This document shows, in pieces, positions 57,643 to 64,000 of a DNA stretch of 64,000 bases (within the stretch, counting starts at the first letter, position 1; every line of letters starts with the position of its first letter). The translations under genes and the position numbers were made by a program. The DNA is taken from the NCBI RefSeq assembly GCF_013415105.1, contig NZ_JACCDF010000013.1, positions 62,001-126,000 on the forward strand, given 5' to 3'. The notes beneath the pieces were generated by a model. The model was not told the origin of the DNA and did no database searches. It saw nothing but the letters and a program-made list of their open reading frames with translations. Source of the DNA: Vreelandella salicampi (GTDB lineage: Bacteria; Pseudomonadota; Gammaproteobacteria; Pseudomonadales; Halomonadaceae).

Positions 57643-57986
57643 GAGTGGCTGACCGTCGTACTGCCCTGCCAGGAACGTCTCACCTCACGAATTTCCAACT
57701 GGTGCCTTCCCAGCTGTCACCTGCCGCCCTATCTTATGGGCGAGGCCGTTCGTAGAACGGTATGAGAGCGAGAAAATTGCTTTCGTAGACCTCATCGGTT
57801 TGGTTTTCAGGCTGCTTGGACAAGGCCCGCTGGCTTATTCGGCTATCACGCGAGGGCGCTTACGTCAGCTGTCCTGAAACCTCCATGAGGAATCCCTGTG
57901 GTTATGTTGCCCAGGGGAAGCTGTCACGCACAGCAAATCAGCAGCCCAAGCCATTTGAGCTGATCTGATTCCTAGCAGTACCCTTC
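57643..57986. other. intergenic region with an orphan leader
   Basis: No gene longer than a few codons follows the leader at 57716. The stretch from the leader to the terminator at 57987 could be transcribed as a non-coding RNA of about 250-300 nt, or its gene has been lost. Confidence 0.4.
57716..57776 (+). promoter_or_regulatory. GTCA-N7-CCCTAYC leader, copy 15 (no gene)
   Basis: GTCA at 57716, CCCTATC at 57727, hairpin CCGTTC-gta-GAACGG, then TATGAGAGCGAG. Stem sequence wholly different from the majority but perfectly paired. Confidence 0.75.
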
Positions 57987-58017
57987 AAGCCCCTTCTAGT
58001 TCGCTAGTTGGGGCTTT
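57987..58017 (+). terminator. rho-independent terminator
   Basis: AAGCCCCttctagttcgctagttGGGGCTT, ending in T residues. Confidence 0.75.
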
Positions 58018-58035
58018 CTCACCTCTGGTCGCTGT

Positions 58036-58103
58036 GTCACCTACCGCCCTACCTCCCTTCAAGCCAGCTGAAGTGTCGGCTGGCGGATGATGTGGGAGGC
58101 CCC
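58036..58103 (+). promoter_or_regulatory. GTCA-N7-CCCTAYC leader, copy 16 (variant)
   Basis: GTCA at 58036, CCCTACC at 58047, hairpin GCCAGC...GCTGGC with a longer loop, then GATGATGTGGGAGG. Confidence 0.7.
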
Positions 58104-58442
58104 ATGCAGCGACCCGGCCCCGTGATGGAGCCAACCAGAGAGCAGTTGGTCCGCCATTACCTGGACAACCCTCTCTCGCGGTCACTCGTCATCGGCGAGG
58201 CCAGCGAGTGCTTGTCTTGGCATCGCTCTCACCCCATGTACCCAAGTCGCGACAGCCTGGCGCGGTACTATGCCGCCGCTCAGGCCGTCCTGGTCGAGAC
58301 CCAGGGCGCCTTCAACCGACTTGAGACACAACAGGCTCGGCGTGATCTGAATGCCGAGTATGCGAAGCGTCTGAGCTACGCCGGCCATATCAAGCAGCTG
58401 GCGCTAGACGCAATGAACACACGAACGGAGGTAGCGTCATGA
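58104..58442 (+). CDS. uncharacterised helical protein coupled to phosphatase
   Basis: The 112-residue product (LVRHYLDNPLSRSLVIGEAS..., then QARRDLNAEYAKRLSYAGHI) is mostly helical. No family recognised. GGGAGG before the ATG at 58104 and the leader fix the start. Its stop overlaps the phosphatase ATG by 4 bp. Confidence 0.6.
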   Translation: MQRPGPVMEPTREQLVRHYLDNPLSRSLVIGEASECLSWHRSHPMYPSRDSLARYYAAAQAVLVETQGAFNRLETQQARRDLNAEYAKRLSYAGHIKQLALDAMNTRTEVAS

Positions 58443-58852
58443 TTACCAGCATCGAATACACCAGCCGTCGCGACATCGAACGCCGGCAAGCCGCCGCGGA
58501 TACGGTTGTGCTGTCCATCCATGGCGTCGATGAGCGGTCACCCCGCTTGGCCAGGGGATGGGGGGACGTGCTCTCGATGCAGTTCGATGATGTCGTGCCA
58601 GGGGAAGGCTTTGGCTGCGAGGAGCCGATGACCCGGGATGATGCGCGTCGGATCTCGGCCTGGATCGGCCATTGGGCGCAGGCCCGGCAGCCGGTGAAAC
58701 TGCTGATCCACTGCAACGCAGGCGTCAGCCGTTCCGCCGCGGTCGCGCTGTGGGCGAGCCATGCGCTCCGTCGCCCTGCCCAAGGCGTGGAAGGTGATGG
58801 GCGGGATGCCAACCCGCACGTTCGCTCCCTGCTGTCCCAGGTAGCGGCATAA
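58439..58852 (+). CDS. cysteine-based protein tyrosine/dual-specificity phosphatase
   Basis: The 137-residue protein has the signature loop LLIHCNAGVSRSAAVALW (HCX5R) near residue 91 and an upstream FDD that could supply the general acid. It is small for the family and resembles plasmid and phage DSP-like proteins. Substrate unknown. Translationally coupled to the upstream helical protein. Confidence 0.85.
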   Translation: MITSIEYTSRRDIERRQAAADTVVLSIHGVDERSPRLARGWGDVLSMQFDDVVPGEGFGCEEPMTRDDARRISAWIGHWAQARQPVKLLIHCNAGVSRSAAVALWASHALRRPAQGVEGDGRDANPHVRSLLSQVAA

Positions 58853-58927
58853 CCCCCTCCTGCCTCCCGTTCGTCTGACGGTGGCCACCGGCCTGCATGG
58901 TGGCCACCGATTCCCGGCGCCAGCACT

Positions 58928-58991
58928 GTCATTGACCTCCCTACCTCCTCTCGAGACCTGCACCCCGCAGGAATGAGAGAGGAGATGGATG
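58928..58991 (+). promoter_or_regulatory. GTCA-N7-CCCTAYC leader, copy 17
   Basis: GTCA at 58928, CCCTACC at 58939, hairpin CCTGC-acccc-GCAGG, then GAATGAGAGAGGAGATGGATG. Confidence 0.87.
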
Positions 58992-59348
58992 ATGAAGCTG
59001 GAGCGGTTCTATACCTACGCGATGATCGGTGATTCTGTTGTGGGCTTCGCTGGGGCCTACACGGTGACGGTCACCTTGAAGCACGATTACGAGGCGACCC
59101 CTGAGGACCACATGCGTTGTGCCGAGGCCACCGAGCATTATGGGTTCGTCGCCATGCTGGAAGCCGAGGTGAGCGTGGCCATCAACGAGCACTCTATCCG
59201 CATCCCCGATGCTCGGACCAAGCAGCACGCGATCGGTATCAATGTCGGGCTGACGAGTAACCACCTTGATGCCCAGGCCGCCGTGCTGGCGCACCGAGCC
59301 CTGGAGAAGGCAAGAAGCATGGTCGGCCCAACGACTCGTGCCGCTTGA
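58992..59348 (+). CDS. uncharacterised protein, paralogue of the 59485 product
   Basis: The 118-residue product (MKLERFYTYAMIGDSVVGFA..., AYTVTVTLKHDYEATPEDHM, EVSVAINEHSIRI) aligns along its length with the next gene's product. The ATG at 58992 has the same spacing to the Shine-Dalgarno as other leader genes; an ATG one codon earlier is possible. Function unknown. Confidence 0.65.
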   Translation: MKLERFYTYAMIGDSVVGFAGAYTVTVTLKHDYEATPEDHMRCAEATEHYGFVAMLEAEVSVAINEHSIRIPDARTKQHAIGINVGLTSNHLDAQAAVLAHRALEKARSMVGPTTRAA

Positions 59349-59366
59349 TACCAGAAAGACCTTCAG

Positions 59367-59399
59367 AGCCCCCCCCATGGCGACATGTGGGGGCTTTTT
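59367..59399 (+). terminator. rho-independent terminator
   Basis: AGCCCCCcccatggcgacatgtGGGGGCT followed by five T. Confidence 0.85.
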
Positions 59400-59420
59400 C
59401 ACGTTGGCGCCAAGGGTGGT

Positions 59421-59484
59421 GTCACACCCTCCCCTACCTCCTTTCGAGACCTGCATCCCGCAGGAATGAGAGAGGAGAACGATC
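59421..59484 (+). promoter_or_regulatory. GTCA-N7-CCCTAYC leader, copy 18
   Basis: GTCA at 59421, CCCTACC at 59432, hairpin CCTGC-atccc-GCAGG, then GAATGAGAGAGGAG. Confidence 0.87.
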
Positions 59485-59856
59485 ATGGAACTCACGAAAT
59501 TCGACAACTTTGCTATCTGCTCCGACACCGTTCAGGGCACCCAGGGGGACTTCACTGTGACGGTGCTCCTGGATCGCGACCCGGACGTAACCCCGGACCA
59601 CTTCGACTGCCACAGCGAGACCGATAAACAGCGCTGGCGGGATGATGAATGGTTCTACGGTTTGCTCAGGGCAAAGGTGTCTGTCGACGTGGCCGGTCAA
59701 TCCGTTCTGCTGGATGACTGCGCTGCGGTCCTTGGCGGCGTCGAGGTCAACATCGGCGACGATAACAGCCATCTGGATGAGCATGCTGAAGAGCTGGCGC
59801 GTGAAGCCTATGAGCGCGGTGTCTCTTTGGTCAATGCCATCAAGTCGGCTGCCTGA
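59485..59856 (+). CDS. uncharacterised protein, paralogue of the 58992 product
   Basis: The 123-residue product (MELTKFDNFAICSDTVQGTQ..., DFTVTVLLDRDPDVTPDHFD, KVSVDVAGQSVLL) is a tandem paralogue of the preceding gene, each with its own leader and terminator. Acidic and soluble; function unknown. Confidence 0.65.
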   Translation: MELTKFDNFAICSDTVQGTQGDFTVTVLLDRDPDVTPDHFDCHSETDKQRWRDDEWFYGLLRAKVSVDVAGQSVLLDDCAAVLGGVEVNIGDDNSHLDEHAEELAREAYERGVSLVNAIKSAA

Positions 59857-59867
59857 CCCTGTTTCTC

Positions 59868-59891
59868 AGACCCCACTCGCTGGGGTCTTTT
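59868..59891 (+). terminator. rho-independent terminator
   Basis: AGACCCC-actcgct-GGGGTCT followed by T residues. Confidence 0.8.
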
Positions 59892-59910
59892 CCTTTCCTG
59901 GAGTGACGTG

Positions 59911-60567
59911 ATGACCGTTGGCTTGCCGACCTTGCCTCTGATGCTACTCGGTCAACGCGCCCCCACCCTGTTAGATGCCCTCCTGTTTGAAGCCTGGTAT
60001 CGGTTTGAACATGCCGTGATCACGAAGGCACTCCACCACAAGCAGGCATTAGGCCTCCCGTCCCACAGAGAGCGCAGGCTGCTCCAGAACCTCGAGGCAA
60101 TGCCCAAGCTCGGCTACGTCGCCGAAATCCGCCTGAGGGGCCGGAGAGAGCGCCCTGTATGCCCATGGCTGCCTACCATGGCGACCTGTCTTGTGCCTCA
60201 CCATGTCAGCATAGAGGTGGTCGCCTCGCTGGCGCGGGCTATTCAACACCCCATGGAGCCGCTAATCGACGCCTGGGAGGCCAGTGGAGCCACCCATGAC
60301 CTCCTCGAGGGGGCCACGCTCTTCGACAATTACGGTCGAGCCGTCTCCCGACTGGGTTACGCGCCGCGCAGCCAGGCGCTGGTTCCTGTCGACTACGCGA
60401 TCCCCCCTTTCCCGGCCTACCTTTGCCGGCAGCGTGCTGAGGCTTACCGGGAGCGCGCTGAAACTGCCCTGGCTGAGTCTCCCGGTATGGCCGCCAGCCT
60501 TCAGGAAGCCGCCGATAAGCTCCTCGAGGAGGCGTCCATCCAGGAATATCAAGGCAGCTGTTGCTGA
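59911..60567 (+). CDS. uncharacterised protein
   Basis: The 218-residue product contains TLLDALLFEAWYRFEHAVIT, a middle segment with HHVSIEVVASLARAIQ and a helical C-terminus (CRQRAEAYRERAETALAESP). No family recognised. GGAG lies 7 bp before the ATG. It lacks the leader and follows a terminator, so its expression differs from its neighbours. Confidence 0.55.
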   Translation: MTVGLPTLPLMLLGQRAPTLLDALLFEAWYRFEHAVITKALHHKQALGLPSHRERRLLQNLEAMPKLGYVAEIRLRGRRERPVCPWLPTMATCLVPHHVSIEVVASLARAIQHPMEPLIDAWEASGATHDLLEGATLFDNYGRAVSRLGYAPRSQALVPVDYAIPPFPAYLCRQRAEAYRERAETALAESPGMAASLQEAADKLLEEASIQEYQGSCC

Positions 60568-60607
60568 GGCCTCCTGGCATCTCAGGCTTTCCCCTCCCCG
60601 TCCCTCG

Positions 60608-60671
60608 GTCACTCTGCGCCCTACCTCTTCTCGAGACCTGCATATCGCAGGAATGAGAGAGGAGATGGATC
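60608..60671 (+). promoter_or_regulatory. GTCA-N7-CCCTAYC leader, copy 19
   Basis: GTCA at 60608, CCCTACC at 60619, hairpin CCTGC-atatc-GCAGG, then GAATGAGAGAGGAGATGGATC. Confidence 0.87.
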
Positions 60672-62039
60672 ATGAGCAAGAGCACTGTGATTTACACCAA
60701 GATTGGTGAGCATCGTGGCAAGCAGCGTCTGTGGCTGGAAGGCAACCGGCTGGCGCGTACCGGGATCTCTCCTGGTCAGCGTTTCAACCTCGTCGCCGGT
60801 CGAAAAAGCCTGACCCTCCAGTTTGCGGCAGATGGCGCCTACAAGGTGTCTCGCCGGAAGCGTGGGGAGAACGAGCTGCCGGTGATCGACATCACCGCTG
60901 CCGAGCTGGCTGAGGCGCTGGGCAAGGTCGAGAGGGTTCGTGTCGTTGTGCGGGGCAACCGCATCGACATCACGATCCATCATCACGACCTCGCTGAGTC
61001 GGAGCGCATGGAGCGGCTGCTCAAGGCCCTCAGCAACGGGGAACCCTTGGAAATTGGCTCGATCGCGCATGGTGGTGGCGTGCTTGATCTGGCCATACAC
61101 ACGGGGCTGGCAGATGCCGGGGTGCCCTCTCGATTGGCTTTTGCCAATGAGCTGGAGGGTGCCTACCTGGATGCTTCACTGGCCAACAATCCCGTCTGGG
61201 ATGAGGACAGTATCGCTATCCAGGGGCCAATGCAGGATGTGGAGTGGCATAAGCTACCCCCCGTCCATCTACTTTTGGCCGGTTTGCCCTGCACTGGGGC
61301 CAGTTTGTCGGGGCGTGCCAAGAATGGCCTGGCGCATGCGGAAGCACACGAGACGGCTGGTAGCCTTTTCGTCGCCTTCCTAAATGCCATCCAGACCCTT
61401 CGGCCGGCAGCCGTCCTGCTCGAGAACGTCCCGCCCTACCAGAACACTGTCAGCATGATGGTAATTCGCAATGTGCTGTCGGGGCTTGGCTACGAGGTGC
61501 AGGAGACGGTCCTCGATGGGCATGCCCTCGGTGCGTTGGAGCGGCGTGACAGGCTGTGCATGCTCGCGGTCAGCAAAGGGATTGAGGTTGACCTCGGGAA
61601 GCTGGAGCCGGTGCGTCAGCGTGAAGCCTCGCTTCAGGAAGTGCTTGAACCTCATGAAGCGGTCGCGTCACGGTACAAGGCCTACTCGTACCTGGCGGAC
61701 AAGGAGGCGCGTGACCTGGCCTCAGGGAAAGGCTTTCGTCGGCAGCTGCTCGATGGAAGCGAGGATGGCCTCGGGACGATTGGGCGCGGCTACGCGAAGG
61801 CCCGATCTACTGAACCGTTCATCCGGCACCCGGATGACCCCGGCTTGTCCCGCCTCCTGACCAAGGCGGAACATGCTAGGGTCAAGACGATCCCGGAAGA
61901 GCTGGTACATGGTCTGCCGGAAACCGTCAGCCATGAGCTGCTGGGCCAATCAGTCGTGTTCACGGCATTCCGTGCCGTAGGCCGTCTGGTCGGCAACTGC
62001 TTGGCGAGCTTGAAACGCTCAGATGCCATAGCAGCCTGA
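60672..62039 (+). CDS. DNA cytosine-5 methyltransferase
   Basis: The 455-residue protein has an N-terminal extension (about 130 residues, not part of the catalytic fold) and then C5-methyltransferase motifs: LDLAIHTGLADAG (I), the catalytic Pro-Cys in LLLAGLPCTGASLSG near residue 206 (IV), LLENVPPY near 250 (VI), and ERRDRLCMLAVSKG (VIII). The C-terminal VHGLPETVSHELLGQSVVFT fits motifs IX-X. No partner restriction enzyme, so an orphan plasmid methylase. Confidence 0.88.
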   Translation: MSKSTVIYTKIGEHRGKQRLWLEGNRLARTGISPGQRFNLVAGRKSLTLQFAADGAYKVSRRKRGENELPVIDITAAELAEALGKVERVRVVVRGNRIDITIHHHDLAESERMERLLKALSNGEPLEIGSIAHGGGVLDLAIHTGLADAGVPSRLAFANELEGAYLDASLANNPVWDEDSIAIQGPMQDVEWHKLPPVHLLLAGLPCTGASLSGRAKNGLAHAEAHETAGSLFVAFLNAIQTLRPAAVLLENVPPYQNTVSMMVIRNVLSGLGYEVQETVLDGHALGALERRDRLCMLAVSKGIEVDLGKLEPVRQREASLQEVLEPHEAVASRYKAYSYLADKEARDLASGKGFRRQLLDGSEDGLGTIGRGYAKARSTEPFIRHPDDPGLSRLLTKAEHARVKTIPEELVHGLPETVSHELLGQSVVFTAFRAVGRLVGNCLASLKRSDAIAA

Positions 62040-62049
62040 TCTACCCTTC

Positions 62050-62083
62050 AAGCCCCAGGCACATCCGTGCTTGGGGCTTTTTT
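62050..62083 (+). terminator. rho-independent terminator
   Basis: AAGCCCCAggcacatccgtgcTTGGGGCTT followed by a T tract. Confidence 0.88.
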
Positions 62084-62086
62084 CAG

Positions 62087-62100
62087 TTTCGCATGCGAAA
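62087..62100. promoter_or_regulatory. KorB/parS-like palindrome, site 7
   Basis: Perfect TTTCGCATGCGAAA immediately after a terminator and 65 bp before the GTCA box of the primase leader. Confidence 0.75.
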
Positions 62101-62165
62101 TCGAGCTGGCCCCTTGATCCCGCCACCCGCGAACGTGGCAGTCGCTCCCCTATCTCTCCATAACC

Positions 62166-62228
62166 GTCACACCTCGCCCTACCTCCTTGTGAGATCCGGG
62201 CAACCGGGAATGAGAGAGGAGACTGATC
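62166..62228 (+). promoter_or_regulatory. GTCA-N7-CCCTAYC leader, copy 20
   Basis: GTCA at 62166, CCCTACC at 62177, hairpin CCGG-gcaa-CCGG, different from the majority, then GAATGAGAGAGGAG. Confidence 0.85.
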
Positions 62229-63323
62229 ATGAGCAAGAGCAACAAGTACGAGATCGCTGATGTGAAGCGTATCGCCCAAGGGCGCTGGGGGGAGGTCTTC
62301 CAAGCCCTCTGTCCAGAGCTGGACGCAGCTCTCGAGCACCCTGGCACGCATATCGATTGCCCCGTCCATGGTGGGAAAGAGGACTTCCGGCTCGATCGCG
62401 ACTTTCAGCTGCGTGGCACAGCGATCTGCACTTGCGGTAACTGGGATGGCTTCAGCCTGCTCAAGGAGCTGAAGGGCTGGAATCTCCCGGAGATCCTGGA
62501 GCAGGTGATGGGAGCACTCGGCGAGAAATCGGTTGAGCCGCTGGCGCCTACTGTGTCGCGGCCCGTGCCGCCTAAGCCCAAGCCCAAGCAGGACATCCGC
62601 CCCACGCTGCGTAAGCGCTGGACGGAAGCTCTGCCGCTGGACAAGGGGGAAGGCAGGTTTCTCCTGGGGAGCTACCTGCAATTCCGCGGCTTGCCCGTGA
62701 AGTCGATGCTCAGCGTGATGGAAAGCGAGGCGCGGCTTCACCCGAACCTCGCCTACATCGAGAAAGGCAAGGTGGTGGGGCACTATCCGGCCTTGCTGAC
62801 GCTCGTGAGGGATGCCGATGGCCAGCCTGTGACCATGCACCGGACGTATCTCCACCGTTCGCAGAATGGTGTGGTGGAGAAGGCGCCCGTGGCGAAGGCC
62901 AAGAAGCTGTTTCCGGTCGTCAATGGCGGCGAGGTCGGTGGTGGTGCTATCCGGCTTGGCACTGCGGTCGGCGGTGTTCTCGGCATCGCTGAGGGCATTG
63001 AGACCGCCCTGGCTGTTCGGGCAGCGACAGGCATGCCGGTATGGCCCGTGTTGTCCGCGTCTCTGATGGGGGCTTTTGAGCCACCAGAAGGGGTCAAGGA
63101 GGTCGTGATCTGGGCTGATCGTGACCTGCCGGACAGGAAGGGTCGAAAGGCTGGGCAGGATGCGGCAAAAGCGCTTCAGGCTCGCCTGTGGGAGAAGGGG
63201 ATTCAGGCGTCTATCCGAATCCCGGATGCACCCAGCTCCGGTCCTGACAAAAGCCTGGACTGGGCTGACGTGTACACCAGTGGCAACCTGGCGAGGTTTC
63301 CTCGCGTAGGTCAGGCCGCTTAA
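62229..63323 (+). CDS. TOPRIM-domain DNA primase
   Basis: The 364-residue protein has a zinc-finger-like N-terminus (HIDCPVHGGKEDFRLDRDF, TAICTCGNWDGF), a linker, and a C-terminal TOPRIM domain with LGIAEGIETALAVRAATGM and VVIWADRDLPDRKGRKAGQD carrying the catalytic Glu and Asp-x-Asp. Plasmid primases of this type make primers on the transferred strand. Shares the leader with ssb and ardC. Confidence 0.88.
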   Translation: MSKSNKYEIADVKRIAQGRWGEVFQALCPELDAALEHPGTHIDCPVHGGKEDFRLDRDFQLRGTAICTCGNWDGFSLLKELKGWNLPEILEQVMGALGEKSVEPLAPTVSRPVPPKPKPKQDIRPTLRKRWTEALPLDKGEGRFLLGSYLQFRGLPVKSMLSVMESEARLHPNLAYIEKGKVVGHYPALLTLVRDADGQPVTMHRTYLHRSQNGVVEKAPVAKAKKLFPVVNGGEVGGGAIRLGTAVGGVLGIAEGIETALAVRAATGMPVWPVLSASLMGAFEPPEGVKEVVIWADRDLPDRKGRKAGQDAAKALQARLWEKGIQASIRIPDAPSSGPDKSLDWADVYTSGNLARFPRVGQAA

Positions 63324-63328
63324 CCTTC

Positions 63329-63362
63329 AAGCCCTCCTAACATCCTGTTGGGAGGGCTTTTT
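63329..63362 (+). terminator. rho-independent terminator
   Basis: AAGCCCTCCtaacatcctgttGGGAGGGCTT followed by T residues, 5 bp after the primase stop. Confidence 0.85.
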
Positions 63363-63753
63363 AATGTTCAGCCATAGGGACGGGATGCTTGTTAGCTGAA
63401 TCAAGTGTTTCGTGGGGATGGAGCGTCGTTCAGTTAAATCATCGTTAACCTCCGCTCCCTGTTTGTTGCTTTCGGGACACTCTTCAGGGTGGCAAGCAAT
63501 CCACCTGGAGGAGCGTCAGTGTTCAAGGCCATCAGCACGGGGTCGGCTGTCGCTTCCTTTGCCTTATTTCCATGATCAGCTTTTTTATTCTTGTCGATTA
63601 TGTGCGCTGCGACTCGTGGTGAATGGGGCCTAGCGTATTCGTCTAGTTCCCATGCGCGGTACATCAGTTCTCCATGCGATACGTTTCAGTTTCTGCGTCC
63701 ATTCATAGTTTTCTTTTGAAAGTCAGTTAGTTGCGTCACCTCCTTGGCTATCT
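63363..63753. other. intergenic stretch, possibly one small minus-strand gene
   Basis: No plus-strand gene is convincing. GGAGCG (63419-63424) and CGCTCC (63453-63458) can form a stem. A minus-strand frame from 63664 to 63434 would encode a basic 76-residue protein (MYRAWELDEYARPHSPRVAA...) with GGAG 5 bp before its ATG; it is plausible but unsupported by similarity. Confidence 0.3.
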
Positions 63754-63815
63754 GTCAGTCCCCCCCCTACCTCTCGTGAGACCCCGCTACCTGGGGGATG
63801 AGAGGAGAGCACGTT
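63754..63815 (+). promoter_or_regulatory. GTCA-N7-CCCTAYC leader, copy 21
   Basis: GTCA at 63754, CCCTACC at 63765, hairpin CCCC-gctacct-GGGG, different from the majority, then GATGAGAGGAG. Confidence 0.85.
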
Positions 63816-64000
63816 ATGCACCGTAGCGACTCAATCGCCAGCATTGGCAGAGCGTTGGCTTCAGTCCAGGCAGAGCTGGGTGGGGTTGTCGCTTCGGATT
63901 CCAGCAATCCGATGTACGACAGCTGCTACGCCAGCCTCACTGCCATCATCGGCAGCGTCCGCAATGTCTTGAATCGGCACGAAATAGCGTTGGTTCAAGC
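63816..64000 (+). CDS. ERF-like single-strand annealing recombinase (5' part)
   Basis: The 61 visible residues run SIGRALASVQAELGGVVASD, then NPMYDSCYASLTAIIGSVRN and HEIALVQ, matching the start of ERF-family annealing proteins (ALxxVQxEL ... NPxxxSxYAxLxxIIxxVRxxLxxxxIxLVQ). The gene runs off the window. Shared leader, consistent with a role on single-stranded plasmid DNA after transfer. Confidence 0.65.
   Translation, partial: MHRSDSIASIGRALASVQAELGGVVASDSSNPMYDSCYASLTAIIGSVRNVLNRHEIALVQ

Noticed and set aside
16820..63815. Reading the leader boxes as ordinary sigma70 promoters
   Set aside because: GTCA to the nearest -10-like TAYCTC is only 10 bp, and nothing T/A-rich lies 17 bp downstream. 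The constant 7-bp gap does not suit sigma70 geometry.
1..64000. tRNA or rRNA genes
   Set aside because: None was recognised on reading either strand, though short tRNAs could be missed without a covariance search.

Overview
The window reads as part of a large, GC-rich conjugative plasmid (or closely related integrative element) from a gammaproteobacterium. Coding density, codon use, a Pseudomonas-type MvaT protein and a copy of an ISPpu12-like insertion sequence point to a Halomonas- or Pseudomonas-like host; the genus cannot be fixed from sequence alone. No rRNA, tRNA or chromosomal housekeeping genes were seen. Layout: 0-3.5 kb holds a KorA/TrfB-like repressor diverging from two DUF4942 genes, one fused to a DNA methyltransferase. 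3.7-16.8 kb is an F-type (MPF_F) transfer operon: thiol-disulfide protein, OmpA-like lipoprotein, a double OB-fold protein, lytic transglycosylase, TraA-like pilin, TraL, TraE, TraK, TraB, TraV, TraC, an M48 peptidase and a membrane HD-domain protein. TraW, U, N, F, H, G and TrbC are not in the window, and TrbI plus a DsbC-like protein lie apart at 28.6-30.1 kb, so the transfer set is incomplete here. 16.9-19.5 kb is accessory. 19.8-25.3 kb is a cargo island with a FitAB-like toxin-antitoxin pair and a type III restriction-modification system. 25.4-32.7 kb has plasmid genes including SSB and RdgC. 32.8-35.2 kb is an IncP-like partition/control operon (ParA/IncC, KorB-type ParB, small HTH). 35.2-37.2 kb holds a tyrosine recombinase and small genes. 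37.6-44 kb is the replication region: MvaT/H-NS-like gene, replication initiator, an intact 3372-bp ISPpu12-like element with an 8-bp target duplication, then two iteron arrays. 44.2-51.1 kb holds RadC, ArdC, KfrA, an exported nuclease and small genes. 51.1-53.5 kb is a retron-like reverse transcriptase module. 53.8-64 kb contains two more DNA methyltransferases, SRAP, a protein phosphatase, a TOPRIM primase and the start of an ERF-like recombinase. Three dispersed sequence systems tie the window together. (1) A leader of about 65 nt precedes 20 genes, with one further copy lacking a gene. All copies have GTCA-N7-CCCTAYC (small deviations) at constant spacing, then a hairpin whose sequence varies while pairing is kept, then a Shine-Dalgarno sequence complementary to an upstream pyrimidine tract. 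It drives or controls SSB, ArdC, RadC, methyltransferase, primase, ERF-like and many unknown genes, and is the best candidate here for an undescribed regulatory system. (2) An 18-bp iteron, GGTGGGGATGCTGCACCG and variants, is found seven times in the probable oriV, thirteen times in a 55/56-bp periodic array, twenty-three times inside the coding sequence of the HD-domain transfer gene (where it encodes GGDAAP peptides), and singly in two other genes. (3) A 14-bp palindrome TTTCGCATGCGAAA, probably the operator or centromere site of the KorB-like protein, occurs seven times (six perfect), one copy just after the -10 box of the parA promoter.
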